Below, one piece after another: positions 1 through 5,691 of a stretch of DNA of 6,985 bases (its first letter is position 1; every line of letters starts with the position of its first letter). The DNA comes from Spirochaetota bacterium. Its GTDB lineage: Bacteria; Spirochaetota; Spirochaetia; DSM-27196; PWMO01. The notes below the pieces were generated by a model that saw only the letters and a list, made by a program, of their open reading frames with translations, did not search any database and was not told the DNA's origin. The stretch is taken from assembly GCA_009908925.1 (NCBI GenBank), contig JAAAOH010000303.1:1-6985 (forward strand), given 5' to 3'. The translations under genes and the position numbers were made by a program.

Positions 1-1
1 C

Positions 2-850
2 ACTGCGTCGGTGCAGCGGCTCACCGCTGGACATCGCTACGGGCTCTCCGTCCATGACCCGCCGTATAACGTGCACATCTCCGGTGCCGGGGCTCGGGGC
101 AGCACGGGGGATGCCGGCGCCGCCATGCCCTCCCTCGCCGCCCGCAGTCCCGACGACTACCTGGCGTTTTCGCGGGCGTGGATCTCCAACGCCGTTTCCG
201 CGCTGGCAGACCACGCGCACTTCTACCTCTGGACGGGCGCGGATCAGCGCGCCGGGTTCCACCCGCTTCCGGAGCTCATGCTTCTGCTTCGCGAGTTCGA
301 GGAGCTCGACGCGCGGAGCATGATCACCCTTCGCAATCAGCGAGGCTACGGGACAAGCAAGAACTGGATGGCGGTCCGCCAGGAGCTTCTCTACTATACC
401 CGCGGCACGCCGCTGTTCGAGGTACAGTACACCGCCATTCCCCGTCTGCTTCGCGGGTACTACAAGACGGTCGGGGGAGAGCACACGGAGAACAGCGAGC
501 GAAACCGCTCGCCCTTCATACGCCCGGGGAATGTGTGGGTAGATCTGCAGCAGGTATTCTATCGCCTCGAGGAGAACGTGCCGGGCGCATACGCACAGAA
601 ACCGCTCGACGCGGTCCGGCGCATCATCCGAAGCGCGCCGACGGAATCTGTGCTCGACCTCTTCGCCCACAGCGGCACGACGCTCCTTGCCGCCGAGCTC
701 GAGGGCAGGCGCTGCGACACCGCCGATATCGACCCCGTCTTCGCCGAAATCACCATCCGCCGACTCGAGCACTACCGCCGAACCGGGCGCACCGGCTGGC
801 AGTGGCATTCTCCGTTTCCGGAAGCAGGCACCTACAACGACATCTCGTAG
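2..850 (+). CDS. Site-specific DNA methyltransferase (beta-class N4/N6 type), 5'-truncated
   Basis: This is the C-terminal part of an S-adenosylmethionine-dependent DNA amino-methyltransferase. The catalytic motif IV, DPPY, lies at 56-67, and the SAM-binding motif I, DLFAHSGTT, at 656-682. It is followed by a CDTADIDP strand and an EITIRRLEHY helix. Catalytic motif before SAM motif is the beta-class order, which covers N6-adenine and N4-cytosine enzymes. The frame is open to the left edge and no more than 20 codons precede DPPY. The GTG at 11 is therefore probably internal and the true start lies upstream. Motif I has His where most relatives have Gly (FxGSG). I recall an FAHSG/FSHSG subfamily ending in a TGWQ..PF tail, and TGWQWHSPF is present here. 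No restriction enzyme is visible, so I cannot tell an orphan methylase from half of a restriction-modification pair. The target sequence cannot be read from this. The stop at 848-850 overlaps the convergent acyltransferase gene. Confidence 0.88.
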   Translation, partial: TASVQRLTAGHRYGLSVHDPPYNVHISGAGARGSTGDAGAAMPSLAARSPDDYLAFSRAWISNAVSALADHAHFYLWTGADQRAGFHPLPELMLLLREFEELDARSMITLRNQRGYGTSKNWMAVRQELLYYTRGTPLFEVQYTAIPRLLRGYYKTVGGEHTENSERNRSPFIRPGNVWVDLQQVFYRLEENVPGAYAQKPLDAVRRIIRSAPTESVLDLFAHSGTTLLAAELEGRRCDTADIDPVFAEITIRRLEHYRRTGRTGWQWHSPFPEAGTYNDIS

Positions 851-1965
851 ATCCGGTGGCGCTTGTAGACTTCGCTGCCGAGCCGCTCGAGGTCGCTCTG
901 CATGAGCTCGGTGGACTCCGCCACCTGCGTCACATCGGCATGAACGAAGTCGCGGCTCTTCGCGGTACGCTCGAGCTCATGGTACAGGAGCGCGTTGCCG
1001 CCGAGACGCTGATACTCGGGCAGGATGCCCGCGCCGTTTATCACGAGGTCCTTCGTGCGCTTGAACTCACGCATGATGTCCAAGACGGCCCAGGGCGTGA
1101 GGCGGCCTCCGGAGCGCCGCAGTGCCTCGGAAACATCGGGGAAGGCAAGGAGGAATCCGACGTACTCGTCGTCGTAGGTGAGAATCTTGATGAGCTCGGG
1201 GTCGGCGACGTCGAGCAGGTCGGAGGCGAGCGCGTCGAGTTCGGCCTGGGTCAACGGATAGTTCTGCAGATGCCCCGCGAGGGAGCGGTTGAACATCGGC
1301 ACCACCTCTGCCGCGACGGCCTTGAGCTCGGCCTTCGAGGAAAAGCGCAGCACCGAGAAGCGCCCCCTCGCGAGGACCTTCTCCGCCACCGAACGCACTT
1401 TGGCGGGAAGCTCGAAGGTCGGCGGATGGAGTCTGGAGGAAAGCATATCGACGCGCTTCGCCATCCCCTGCCGCTCGAGATGGTCCCGGTAGTAGGGGTA
1501 GTTGTAGCTCATCATCGTCATGGCGGCGCGATGCTCGAAGCCGTCCACGAGCACCCCGTGGCCGGCTGCCCCACCGGAGAGCATGGGTCCGGCGATACCA
1601 TCACAGCCGCGATCGAGGGCCCACTCTCGGGTTGCGGCAAACAGGGCATCGACTGCCCCGGCATCATCGAATGCATCGAAGTAGTAGAAATGCGCGTCGC
1701 GGCGGTTGTGGTGCTCGTTGTAGCGGCGATTCGAGGCCACGAGAAGTCGGGCCACCGTGTGCCCGTTTCGCTGGGCGATGAGGAACTGCGCGTCGGCGTG
1801 ATCAAAATAGGGATGCTCGCGCCGGATCATCCGGCGAACGCCCTTGCGGAACCGGGGGACCCACTGCGGGCAACCCGCGTAGATCTTGTGGGGCAGCGAG
1901 ATAAACTCACGCTCGAGCCTTCGATCGCCCGGAAGAACCGGCAGGACGGTCACCGCGTCGGCCAT
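832..1965 (-). CDS. GNAT-fold N-acyltransferase-like protein, 377 aa
   Basis: The protein resembles the roughly 370-residue bacterial GNAT-superfamily proteins usually annotated only as N-acetyltransferase. The N-terminal half has the hallmarks of that group: FISLPHKIYAGCPQWVP near residues 21-37, FYYFDAFDD near 93-101, a VLVDGFEHR segment near 138-146, and MSYNYPYY near 152-159. The C-terminal GNAT domain carries the acetyl-CoA pyrophosphate loop, GAGILPEYQRLGGNALLYHEL at about 311-331, which fits R-x-x-G-x-A at R320, G323 and A325. It ends with the ERLGSEVYKRHRIYE strand. The substrate is unknown and no transmembrane segment or signal peptide is seen. I chose the ATG at 1963-1965 because family-like sequence begins there. 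A much longer open frame continues upstream to 2487, but it runs antisense through the DNA-repair gene and its translation is not family-like. There is no Shine-Dalgarno; a TATACT hexamer sits 7 nt before the ATG. Confidence 0.85.
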   Translation of the reverse strand: MADAVTVLPVLPGDRRLEREFISLPHKIYAGCPQWVPRFRKGVRRMIRREHPYFDHADAQFLIAQRNGHTVARLLVASNRRYNEHHNRRDAHFYYFDAFDDAGAVDALFAATREWALDRGCDGIAGPMLSGGAAGHGVLVDGFEHRAAMTMMSYNYPYYRDHLERQGMAKRVDMLSSRLHPPTFELPAKVRSVAEKVLARGRFSVLRFSSKAELKAVAAEVVPMFNRSLAGHLQNYPLTQAELDALASDLLDVADPELIKILTYDDEYVGFLLAFPDVSEALRRSGGRLTPWAVLDIMREFKRTKDLVINGAGILPEYQRLGGNALLYHELERTAKSRDFVHADVTQVAESTELMQSDLERLGSEVYKRHRIYEMSL

Positions 1966-1972
1966 GCGGCGA

Positions 1973-2002
1973 AGTATAACGGAGACACCGCAGCGCAGTA
2001 AA
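1973..2002 (-). promoter_or_regulatory. Promoter candidate for the GNAT gene, leaderless geometry
   Basis: On the minus strand, TATACT (1973-1978) matches the -10 consensus at five of six bases. TTTACT (1997-2002) lies 18 nt upstream and matches TTGACA at four of six. Only 7 nt separate the -10 from the ATG, so transcription would begin at or within a base of the start codon. No purine-rich ribosome binding site fits in between. This rests on motif matching only. Confidence 0.5.
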
Positions 2003-2061
2003 TGGAACCGGCTCAGCAAACGAAATATTCGGTCGACCTGCTTTTCTTTTCGTGACCTCAG

Positions 2062-2070
2062 TGCTATTAT
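2062..2070 (+). promoter_or_regulatory. Extended -10 promoter candidate for the methylguanine-DNA methyltransferase gene
   Basis: TGCTATTAT is an extended -10 element (TGn followed by TATTAT, five of six to consensus) in an AT-richer patch. The -35 region is only a T-rich run around 2042-2050, so it is weak, as is common with extended -10 promoters. The predicted start near 2077 would leave a leader of about 8-9 nt before the ATG at 2086. A short direct repeat, CCTCAG, flanks the element at 2056-2061 and 2071-2076. Confidence 0.5.
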
Positions 2071-2085
2071 CCTCAGCGAAGGCGT

Positions 2086-2595
2086 ATGGCGAACAGCACA
2101 GAGCTTGTCTACACCCATACGTATCCATCCCCGATCGGTAATCTGTACATAGCAGTAAGGCGCGACGGTACTGTCGTTCGCATCGGCTTCGCACCGGTAG
2201 ACGACTGGGGGGAGGAATACGTAGCGGAGGAGAACAAGTACGCATGCGGCGAGGTCGAGTACCAGCTGGATGAGTACTTCGCGGGGCGACTGAGGCGGTT
2301 CACCCTCGACCTCGAGTTCGAGGGTACCGAGTTCCAGCGTCTTGTCTGGCAACGGCTGCGCAAGATCAACTACGGCGACGTGGTGACCTACGGAGAGATT
2401 GCGAAGAAGATCGGCAAGAAGGACGCCGCGCGCGCGGTGGGCAATGCCGTCGCCTCGAATCCCATCCCCATCGTGGTGCCCTGTCACCGGGTCGTACCGG
2501 CCTCCGGGAATATCGGGAACTACGCGCTGCGCTCGCTCAACGGAAGCGGCGCCGAAGCCAAACGCTCATTACTCGCGCTCGAGGGTGCGCTGTAG
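2086..2595 (+). CDS. ogt: Methylated-DNA--protein-cysteine methyltransferase (O6-alkylguanine repair), 169 aa
   Basis: This is a suicide DNA-repair protein. It transfers the alkyl group from O6-alkylguanine (and O4-alkylthymine) to its own cysteine. The active-site motif is VPCHRVV, with the acceptor Cys133 and His134. Upstream, ARAVGNA contains the Arg finger (R116) of the DNA-binding helix-turn-helix, and SNPIPIV carries the hinge Asn (N125). The N-terminal PSPIGNLYIAV and the FQRLVWQRLRKI and YGEIAKKIG segments are typical of the Ogt/MGMT fold. It lacks the Ada N-terminal zinc domain, so it is the stand-alone repair form. The C-terminal part shows about six extra residues between GNY and the KRSLLALEG helix relative to the sequences I remember. 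The ATG at 2086 is preceded by GAAGG with only 3 nt spacing. The gene is divergent from the GNAT gene and convergent with the DUF5312-like gene. The choice of ogt over other MGMT names is by architecture. Confidence 0.95.
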   Translation: MANSTELVYTHTYPSPIGNLYIAVRRDGTVVRIGFAPVDDWGEEYVAEENKYACGEVEYQLDEYFAGRLRRFTLDLEFEGTEFQRLVWQRLRKINYGDVVTYGEIAKKIGKKDAARAVGNAVASNPIPIVVPCHRVVPASGNIGNYALRSLNGSGAEAKRSLLALEGAL

Positions 2596-2596
2596 C

Positions 2597-2654
2597 GGAC
2601 GCGGCCGGGGCGGCGCTCCGGCGATACCGACGCCGCCCGGCGACACCCGCGTCC
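2597..2654. terminator. Long GC-rich hairpin between convergent genes, possible bidirectional 3' end
   Basis: An 8-bp outer stem pairs GGACGCGG (2597-2604) with CCGCGTCC (2647-2654). A 10-bp inner stem stacks directly on the left arm: 2605-2615 pairs with CGCCGCCCGG (2631-2640), with one bulged G at 2610. The loop is 2616-2630, and a 6-nt bulge (2641-2646) lies on the right side. It starts two bases after the repair-gene stop (2593-2595) and ends 13 bases from the DUF5312-like stop (2668-2670). No T-tract follows on either strand, so it is not a canonical intrinsic terminator. It may act as a pausing or 3'-end-protecting structure for both converging transcripts. Confidence 0.5.
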
Positions 2655-2667
2655 CGCGACGTAGAGC

Positions 2668-4269
2668 CTACTCGCCGCCGTCCCCGGATGATTGCTGCTT
2701 TTTCACGTACATCTGCAGAAGCTGCACGAAGTAGTAGGTTGTGCGGTAGATCTCGACCATGCGGTCCTTGAGTGGCTCTTCGGTGTAGGAATCGAGCTCC
2801 TTCCAGTTCAGAAGAAGCTCGCCGCTCTTCTTGTCGTAGTCCTCAATGAGCGTCTTGAGATCCCTGGCCATAGTGATGAGCGCCTGCGCAGAGTCCATTA
2901 TCATCGCTCGCGCCTGCTTGTTCACCTCGTCGAGCGTCTGCTTCAGCAGCTTCGTGGTACCGGGATCGCGATCCTTGATGCGGCCCATCCCGCGCTTCAC
3001 CTTCTGCCCGAGCTCTCCCTCTTCGGCGAGGCTATCGTCGAACCTCACCACCTGATCGGCAATGGTGAACACCTGATGGAAGGCCTCCGACATGCGCTGT
3101 GAGGTGATATTGTCCGACCACTGCCCGCGAACAATCAGAATGTCACGCACGACCTCTCGCACGTCTTTCTTCACGTAATCGAGCAGAAAGGCCTTGAGGT
3201 AGTTGAGGGGTTCGGTGTATGCGTAGCCGGCGAGGTTGCGTTTGGTGAATACCAGATTCGCCGTGTCGGTATAGTACTTCGTACGTGAGATCGCGGTGCT
3301 GCCGAAAACTTTCTGCTTGAGCTGGTCGGCCTTCTCGGTACGCCGTTCGTGCATCAGGCTCTGTACCGTCGACTCGGCCCTGGTCTTGAGGCTCTCGAGG
3401 TAGGGCTCGACGATGCGTTCGCTGACCTTGCGGGAGCTCGGCTGGAACGAGGGGTCCTTGTCCGCGTGCTGGATGATCATCGTCAGAACGTTCGACTTGA
3501 GCACATCCTCCACCTGGGCAACCAGCTTCTTCCACTCAGACCTCGCGATGGTTTCCACGCCTTTGTAGGCACGGAGGGCGTCGAACACCGCATCCCAGTT
3601 GGCCTGTTTGTCCAGCGGATAGGCTATCTCGAGGAAGTCCTTGAGATCGTCCGAGATGTACTCGACCTGCAGGGAATCGAACTTCGGCTTGTAGGTGAAC
3701 TCCCCTTCGGGAAAGCTTGAGTCGAACTTACGCAGCAGAAAGTAGTAATCGAAACGAACGAAGTTCACGAGCCTGCGGATGTTGCTGTAGGTGGCGTTTA
3801 TCTCTTTGACTGTCTGATTGTCGAAGGCGCGATAGAACCCGAGGATGGCCTCTTTGAGATAGTCGCGCAACTCCCCCGTCCCCTTCACACGTGCCTGCTC
3901 CCGGATGCGCTCCTCGTCGAGGGCATCGCGCTGCTCGCGCTGCGAATCGGAGAGGTAGGAGTCGATGACGATGCCGCGGAGTGCGGTTGAGCTCTCCGCA
4001 TTCGAGAGCAGGGTCTGGGCCGGCCCGACGGTACGATAGATGTCGTGGAAGAACTTTGCGAGTGCCGGCTGAACCTCTTCCCCGCGGGGCTTGTAGAACT
4101 TGAAGCGGGACTTCTTCAGCGCCTTCGCAATATTCTTCAGCTGCCGCTTTCGCAGGCGCTCCTCGTCCTCGCCGCCGAGCAGGGCGCCGAAGAGGCGTTC
4201 GAAAAGGGACTGCTGGGCGTCTTCGCCGGCGGTACGCTGGCCCCCAGACCCCTGGCCTGGCGAACTCAT
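2668..4269 (-). CDS. Spirochaete conserved hypothetical protein, DUF5312-like, 533 aa
   Basis: No biochemical function is known to me. Overall resemblance suggests the spirochaete family DUF5312; this is from memory and not searched. The sequence has no signal peptide, no clear membrane helix and no cysteine, so a cytoplasmic location is likely. A Gly/Ser/Gln-rich N-terminus (about 1-19) precedes an amphipathic SLFERLFGALLG segment and a basic stretch (RLRKRQLKNIAKALKKSRFKF, about 38-58). The rest is strongly charged and mostly helical, with aromatic patches such as VRFDYYFLLRKF near 171-182. The last 100 residues are mostly helical (for example QTLDEVNKQARAMIMDSAQ) and end in a short polar tail. 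The ATG at 4267-4269 has no Shine-Dalgarno but a promoter candidate whose -10 lies 6 nt upstream. The gene follows the lipoprotein gene after 59 bp and converges with the repair gene. Confidence 0.8.
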   Translation of the reverse strand: MSSPGQGSGGQRTAGEDAQQSLFERLFGALLGGEDEERLRKRQLKNIAKALKKSRFKFYKPRGEEVQPALAKFFHDIYRTVGPAQTLLSNAESSTALRGIVIDSYLSDSQREQRDALDEERIREQARVKGTGELRDYLKEAILGFYRAFDNQTVKEINATYSNIRRLVNFVRFDYYFLLRKFDSSFPEGEFTYKPKFDSLQVEYISDDLKDFLEIAYPLDKQANWDAVFDALRAYKGVETIARSEWKKLVAQVEDVLKSNVLTMIIQHADKDPSFQPSSRKVSERIVEPYLESLKTRAESTVQSLMHERRTEKADQLKQKVFGSTAISRTKYYTDTANLVFTKRNLAGYAYTEPLNYLKAFLLDYVKKDVREVVRDILIVRGQWSDNITSQRMSEAFHQVFTIADQVVRFDDSLAEEGELGQKVKRGMGRIKDRDPGTTKLLKQTLDEVNKQARAMIMDSAQALITMARDLKTLIEDYDKKSGELLLNWKELDSYTEEPLKDRMVEIYRTTYYFVQLLQMYVKKQQSSGDGGE

Positions 4270-4275
4270 GGCGCT

Positions 4276-4304
4276 ACACTACGACACAAGCAGCGGGGTG
4301 TCAA
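4276..4304 (-). promoter_or_regulatory. Promoter candidate for the DUF5312-like gene, leaderless geometry
   Basis: On the minus strand a perfect TTGACA (4299-4304) is followed, after exactly 17 nt, by TAGTGT (4276-4281), which matches only three of six -10 bases. The -10 ends 6 nt before the ATG, which places the expected +1 on the A of the start codon. It lies in the 59-bp gap downstream of the lipoprotein gene, so the DUF5312-like gene could be transcribed apart from the upstream genes. Confidence 0.5.
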
Positions 4305-4328
4305 TTCAGCACTCACCGATGTCGAGTC

Positions 4329-5147
4329 TCAACGAAAGCGAACTCGCACGCGGGGCTTGAGCTCTGCCTTGATGCCGGGAATGTCGTCGACGAGGGCCTC
4401 GATTCCGCTGAGGGACCCCGGCTCCTGCGCGGCGAGGCGCTGCATCACGTCGGGCTCCTCGAGGATGCGGTTGAAGTCCATATCGATAAGGGTCACCGTG
4501 TTCCCGTCGAGATGGGTCGCATCGGAATCCACCACACGGCCGTTGACAACCACATCGACGCTGATGCGCATATCGGTGTAGAGGCTGGCAAGTCCCTGCA
4601 TGTCCTGCTCGGAGAGCTCCGGCGCCTCCATATCCCCGGGCATGGAGGATGAGTCGGCAGGCTCCATCTCGCCTTCTTCAGGCTCCGGCATGATGATCTC
4701 GAGCGTGGCGGGATTGCTGCCGCTCATGGCGAACTGAATGTGCTCAACCGCGCTCGGTGTCTCACCGCCCATGTCGGCGCCCTGCGACGGGACGTCATCA
4801 CTGGGATTCTGGTTGACCCGCAGCTGATTTATGTCTGCGAACGCATATACGGCGCGGTACCCACTGCCCCAGCCGGTGCTCGTTTCCTCTGCACTCTCGA
4901 GACGTACTCCGCTGCCATAGTCCGACGCGCCCTGCTCGAGCTCATCACGATCGAGGAGGGAGAACGACCCGCCCTCGCCCATGCCGGCGAGCATCTGCAC
5001 CACGTCCTTCTGCATGAGAAAGGTCTCCTCAACCGTTCCGGAACCATCAGGATTGACGGTTATCACCGTGCGCGACTGAAGACATCCGCTCAGCACCAGC
5101 ACTGCCACGAGGGCAACGACGACGAACTTCACCTTCGACATGGGCAT
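4329..5147 (-). CDS. Putative lipoprotein of unknown function, 272 aa
   Basis: This is an exported lipid-anchored protein. A basic n-region (MPMSKVK) leads to a hydrophobic stretch, FVVVALVAVLVLS (8-20), and the lipobox LSGC with Cys22 as the lipidated residue. Cys22 is the only cysteine. The mature part begins with a beta-rich RTVITVNPDGSGTVEETF motif (26-43). There is an acidic, Met/Pro-rich low-complexity stretch at about 153-181. The C-terminal half has a DMRISVDVVVNGRVVDSDATHLDGNTVTLIDMDF-like region (192-225). The VNPDGSG opening and the G-x-V...ATHLDGNTVT pattern recall LppM/DUF3153-type lipoproteins; that similarity is tentative. Two start codons are possible, ATG at 5145-5147 and ATG two codons later. 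I take the first because it sits 6 nt after the GGAGG core of a perfect Shine-Dalgarno. The gene lies 43 bp downstream of the 166-residue gene. Confidence 0.85.
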   Translation of the reverse strand: MPMSKVKFVVVALVAVLVLSGCLQSRTVITVNPDGSGTVEETFLMQKDVVQMLAGMGEGGSFSLLDRDELEQGASDYGSGVRLESAEETSTGWGSGYRAVYAFADINQLRVNQNPSDDVPSQGADMGGETPSAVEHIQFAMSGSNPATLEIIMPEPEEGEMEPADSSSMPGDMEAPELSEQDMQGLASLYTDMRISVDVVVNGRVVDSDATHLDGNTVTLIDMDFNRILEEPDVMQRLAAQEPGSLSGIEALVDDIPGIKAELKPRVRVRFR

Positions 5148-5150
5148 GGC

Positions 5151-5158
5151 TCACCTCC
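5151..5158 (-). promoter_or_regulatory. Consensus Shine-Dalgarno deciding the lipoprotein start
   Basis: GGAGGTGA on the minus strand is a full-length complement to the 16S rRNA 3' tail. Its GGAGG core is 6 nt from the first ATG (5147) and 12 nt from the alternative (5141). It contrasts with the missing ribosome binding sites of the DUF5312-like, GNAT and radical SAM genes. Confidence 0.8.
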
Positions 5159-5165
5159 GACGGCC

Positions 5166-5194
5166 AATCTATCGCGAAACCTGCGTTTTGTCAT
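5166..5194 (-). promoter_or_regulatory. Internal promoter candidate for the lipoprotein gene
   Basis: On the minus strand ATGACA (5189-5194, five of six to TTGACA) overlaps the stop codon of the 166-residue gene. It is followed after 17 nt by TAGATT (5166-5171, four of six to TATAAT). The predicted start would fall right at the Shine-Dalgarno. The match may be chance, and read-through from the upstream gene is equally possible. Confidence 0.35.
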
Positions 5195-5691
5195 CGGGGC
5201 ACGAGATAGCGGCCGATCTCCTGCACCTCCGGAATGCGCCGATACACCGGCCGATCGCTCTTGTGATCCTCCTCGTCGAGCTCCGCGACGCGCGAGAACA
5301 GCTTGTTGGTCAGATCGGAGAGCAGATTGAGATTCGAGGCGAAGTTATTGACCGCCATCTCGCGAAGGATGCGCTCATTCGGGCTGCCACCGCTCGCTCC
5401 GCCGGCGCGCTGCAGGATGCTGCGCAGATGAGGCTGGATCTCCCGCCTGGAATGGTAGACAAAGCGCGCGAGGGCGAGGACCCGGTCGTAGAGCTCGTCG
5501 TAGTGGTAGCCCTGCAGCTTGTAATAGTCGGACTTATCCATCAGGTTCTCGATGAGCGTCCACGCGTGCTGGTCGAGCGCCATCGCGGTGTAGGCCTGCC
5601 GCAGGTACCGGTTGTACAGATTGTTGTTGAAGTGATCGGCGATTCGCTCGATGAGCGTCAGTGTCTCGTTGTCCTTTATCTGCTTGGCCAT
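5191..5691 (-). CDS. Conserved hypothetical small helical protein, 166 aa
   Basis: I cannot assign a function. The protein appears almost entirely alpha-helical, has no cysteine, signal peptide or membrane segment, and is rich in Asn, Tyr, Leu and charged residues. Notable parts are a FNNNLYNRYLRQAYTAM segment (21-37), a Tyr-rich DYYKLQGYHYDELYDR stretch (55-70), a flexible Gly/Ser linker (AGGASGGS, 97-103) and a second helical block (NERILREMAVNNFASNLNLLSDL, about 105-127). The C-terminus is charged and ends RYLVPR. The ATG (5689-5691) shares one base with the TAA of the radical SAM gene (TAATG). A GGAGGG ribosome binding site lies inside the upstream gene, 11 nt before the ATG, so the pair should be co-transcribed and translationally coupled. 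A spirochaete-restricted family is my guess from its neighbours, not from recognition of the sequence. Confidence 0.75.
   Translation of the reverse strand: MAKQIKDNETLTLIERIADHFNNNLYNRYLRQAYTAMALDQHAWTLIENLMDKSDYYKLQGYHYDELYDRVLALARFVYHSRREIQPHLRSILQRAGGASGGSPNERILREMAVNNFASNLNLLSDLTNKLFSRVAELDEEDHKSDRPVYRRIPEVQEIGRYLVPR

Noticed and set aside
178..2001. A 607-codon open frame on the plus strand
   Set aside because: It runs out of frame through the methyltransferase and antisense through the whole GNAT gene. Its translation has no recognisable domain; long antisense frames are expected in GC-rich codon usage.
2031..2038. GGTCGACC palindrome in the divergent spacer as an operator
   Set aside because: An eight-base perfect palindrome is expected by chance at this scale and its arms do not extend.
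1966..2487. N-terminal extension of the GNAT reading frame up to 2487
   Set aside because: It is antisense to the DNA-repair gene, not family-like, and would swallow both divergent promoters. The ATG at 1965 gives the expected family N-terminus.
2692..3102. Plus-strand open frame opposite the DUF5312-like gene (and similar ones at 3349-3720 and 4045-4581)
   Set aside because: These are antisense to strongly supported coding sequence, with no ribosome binding site and no domain.
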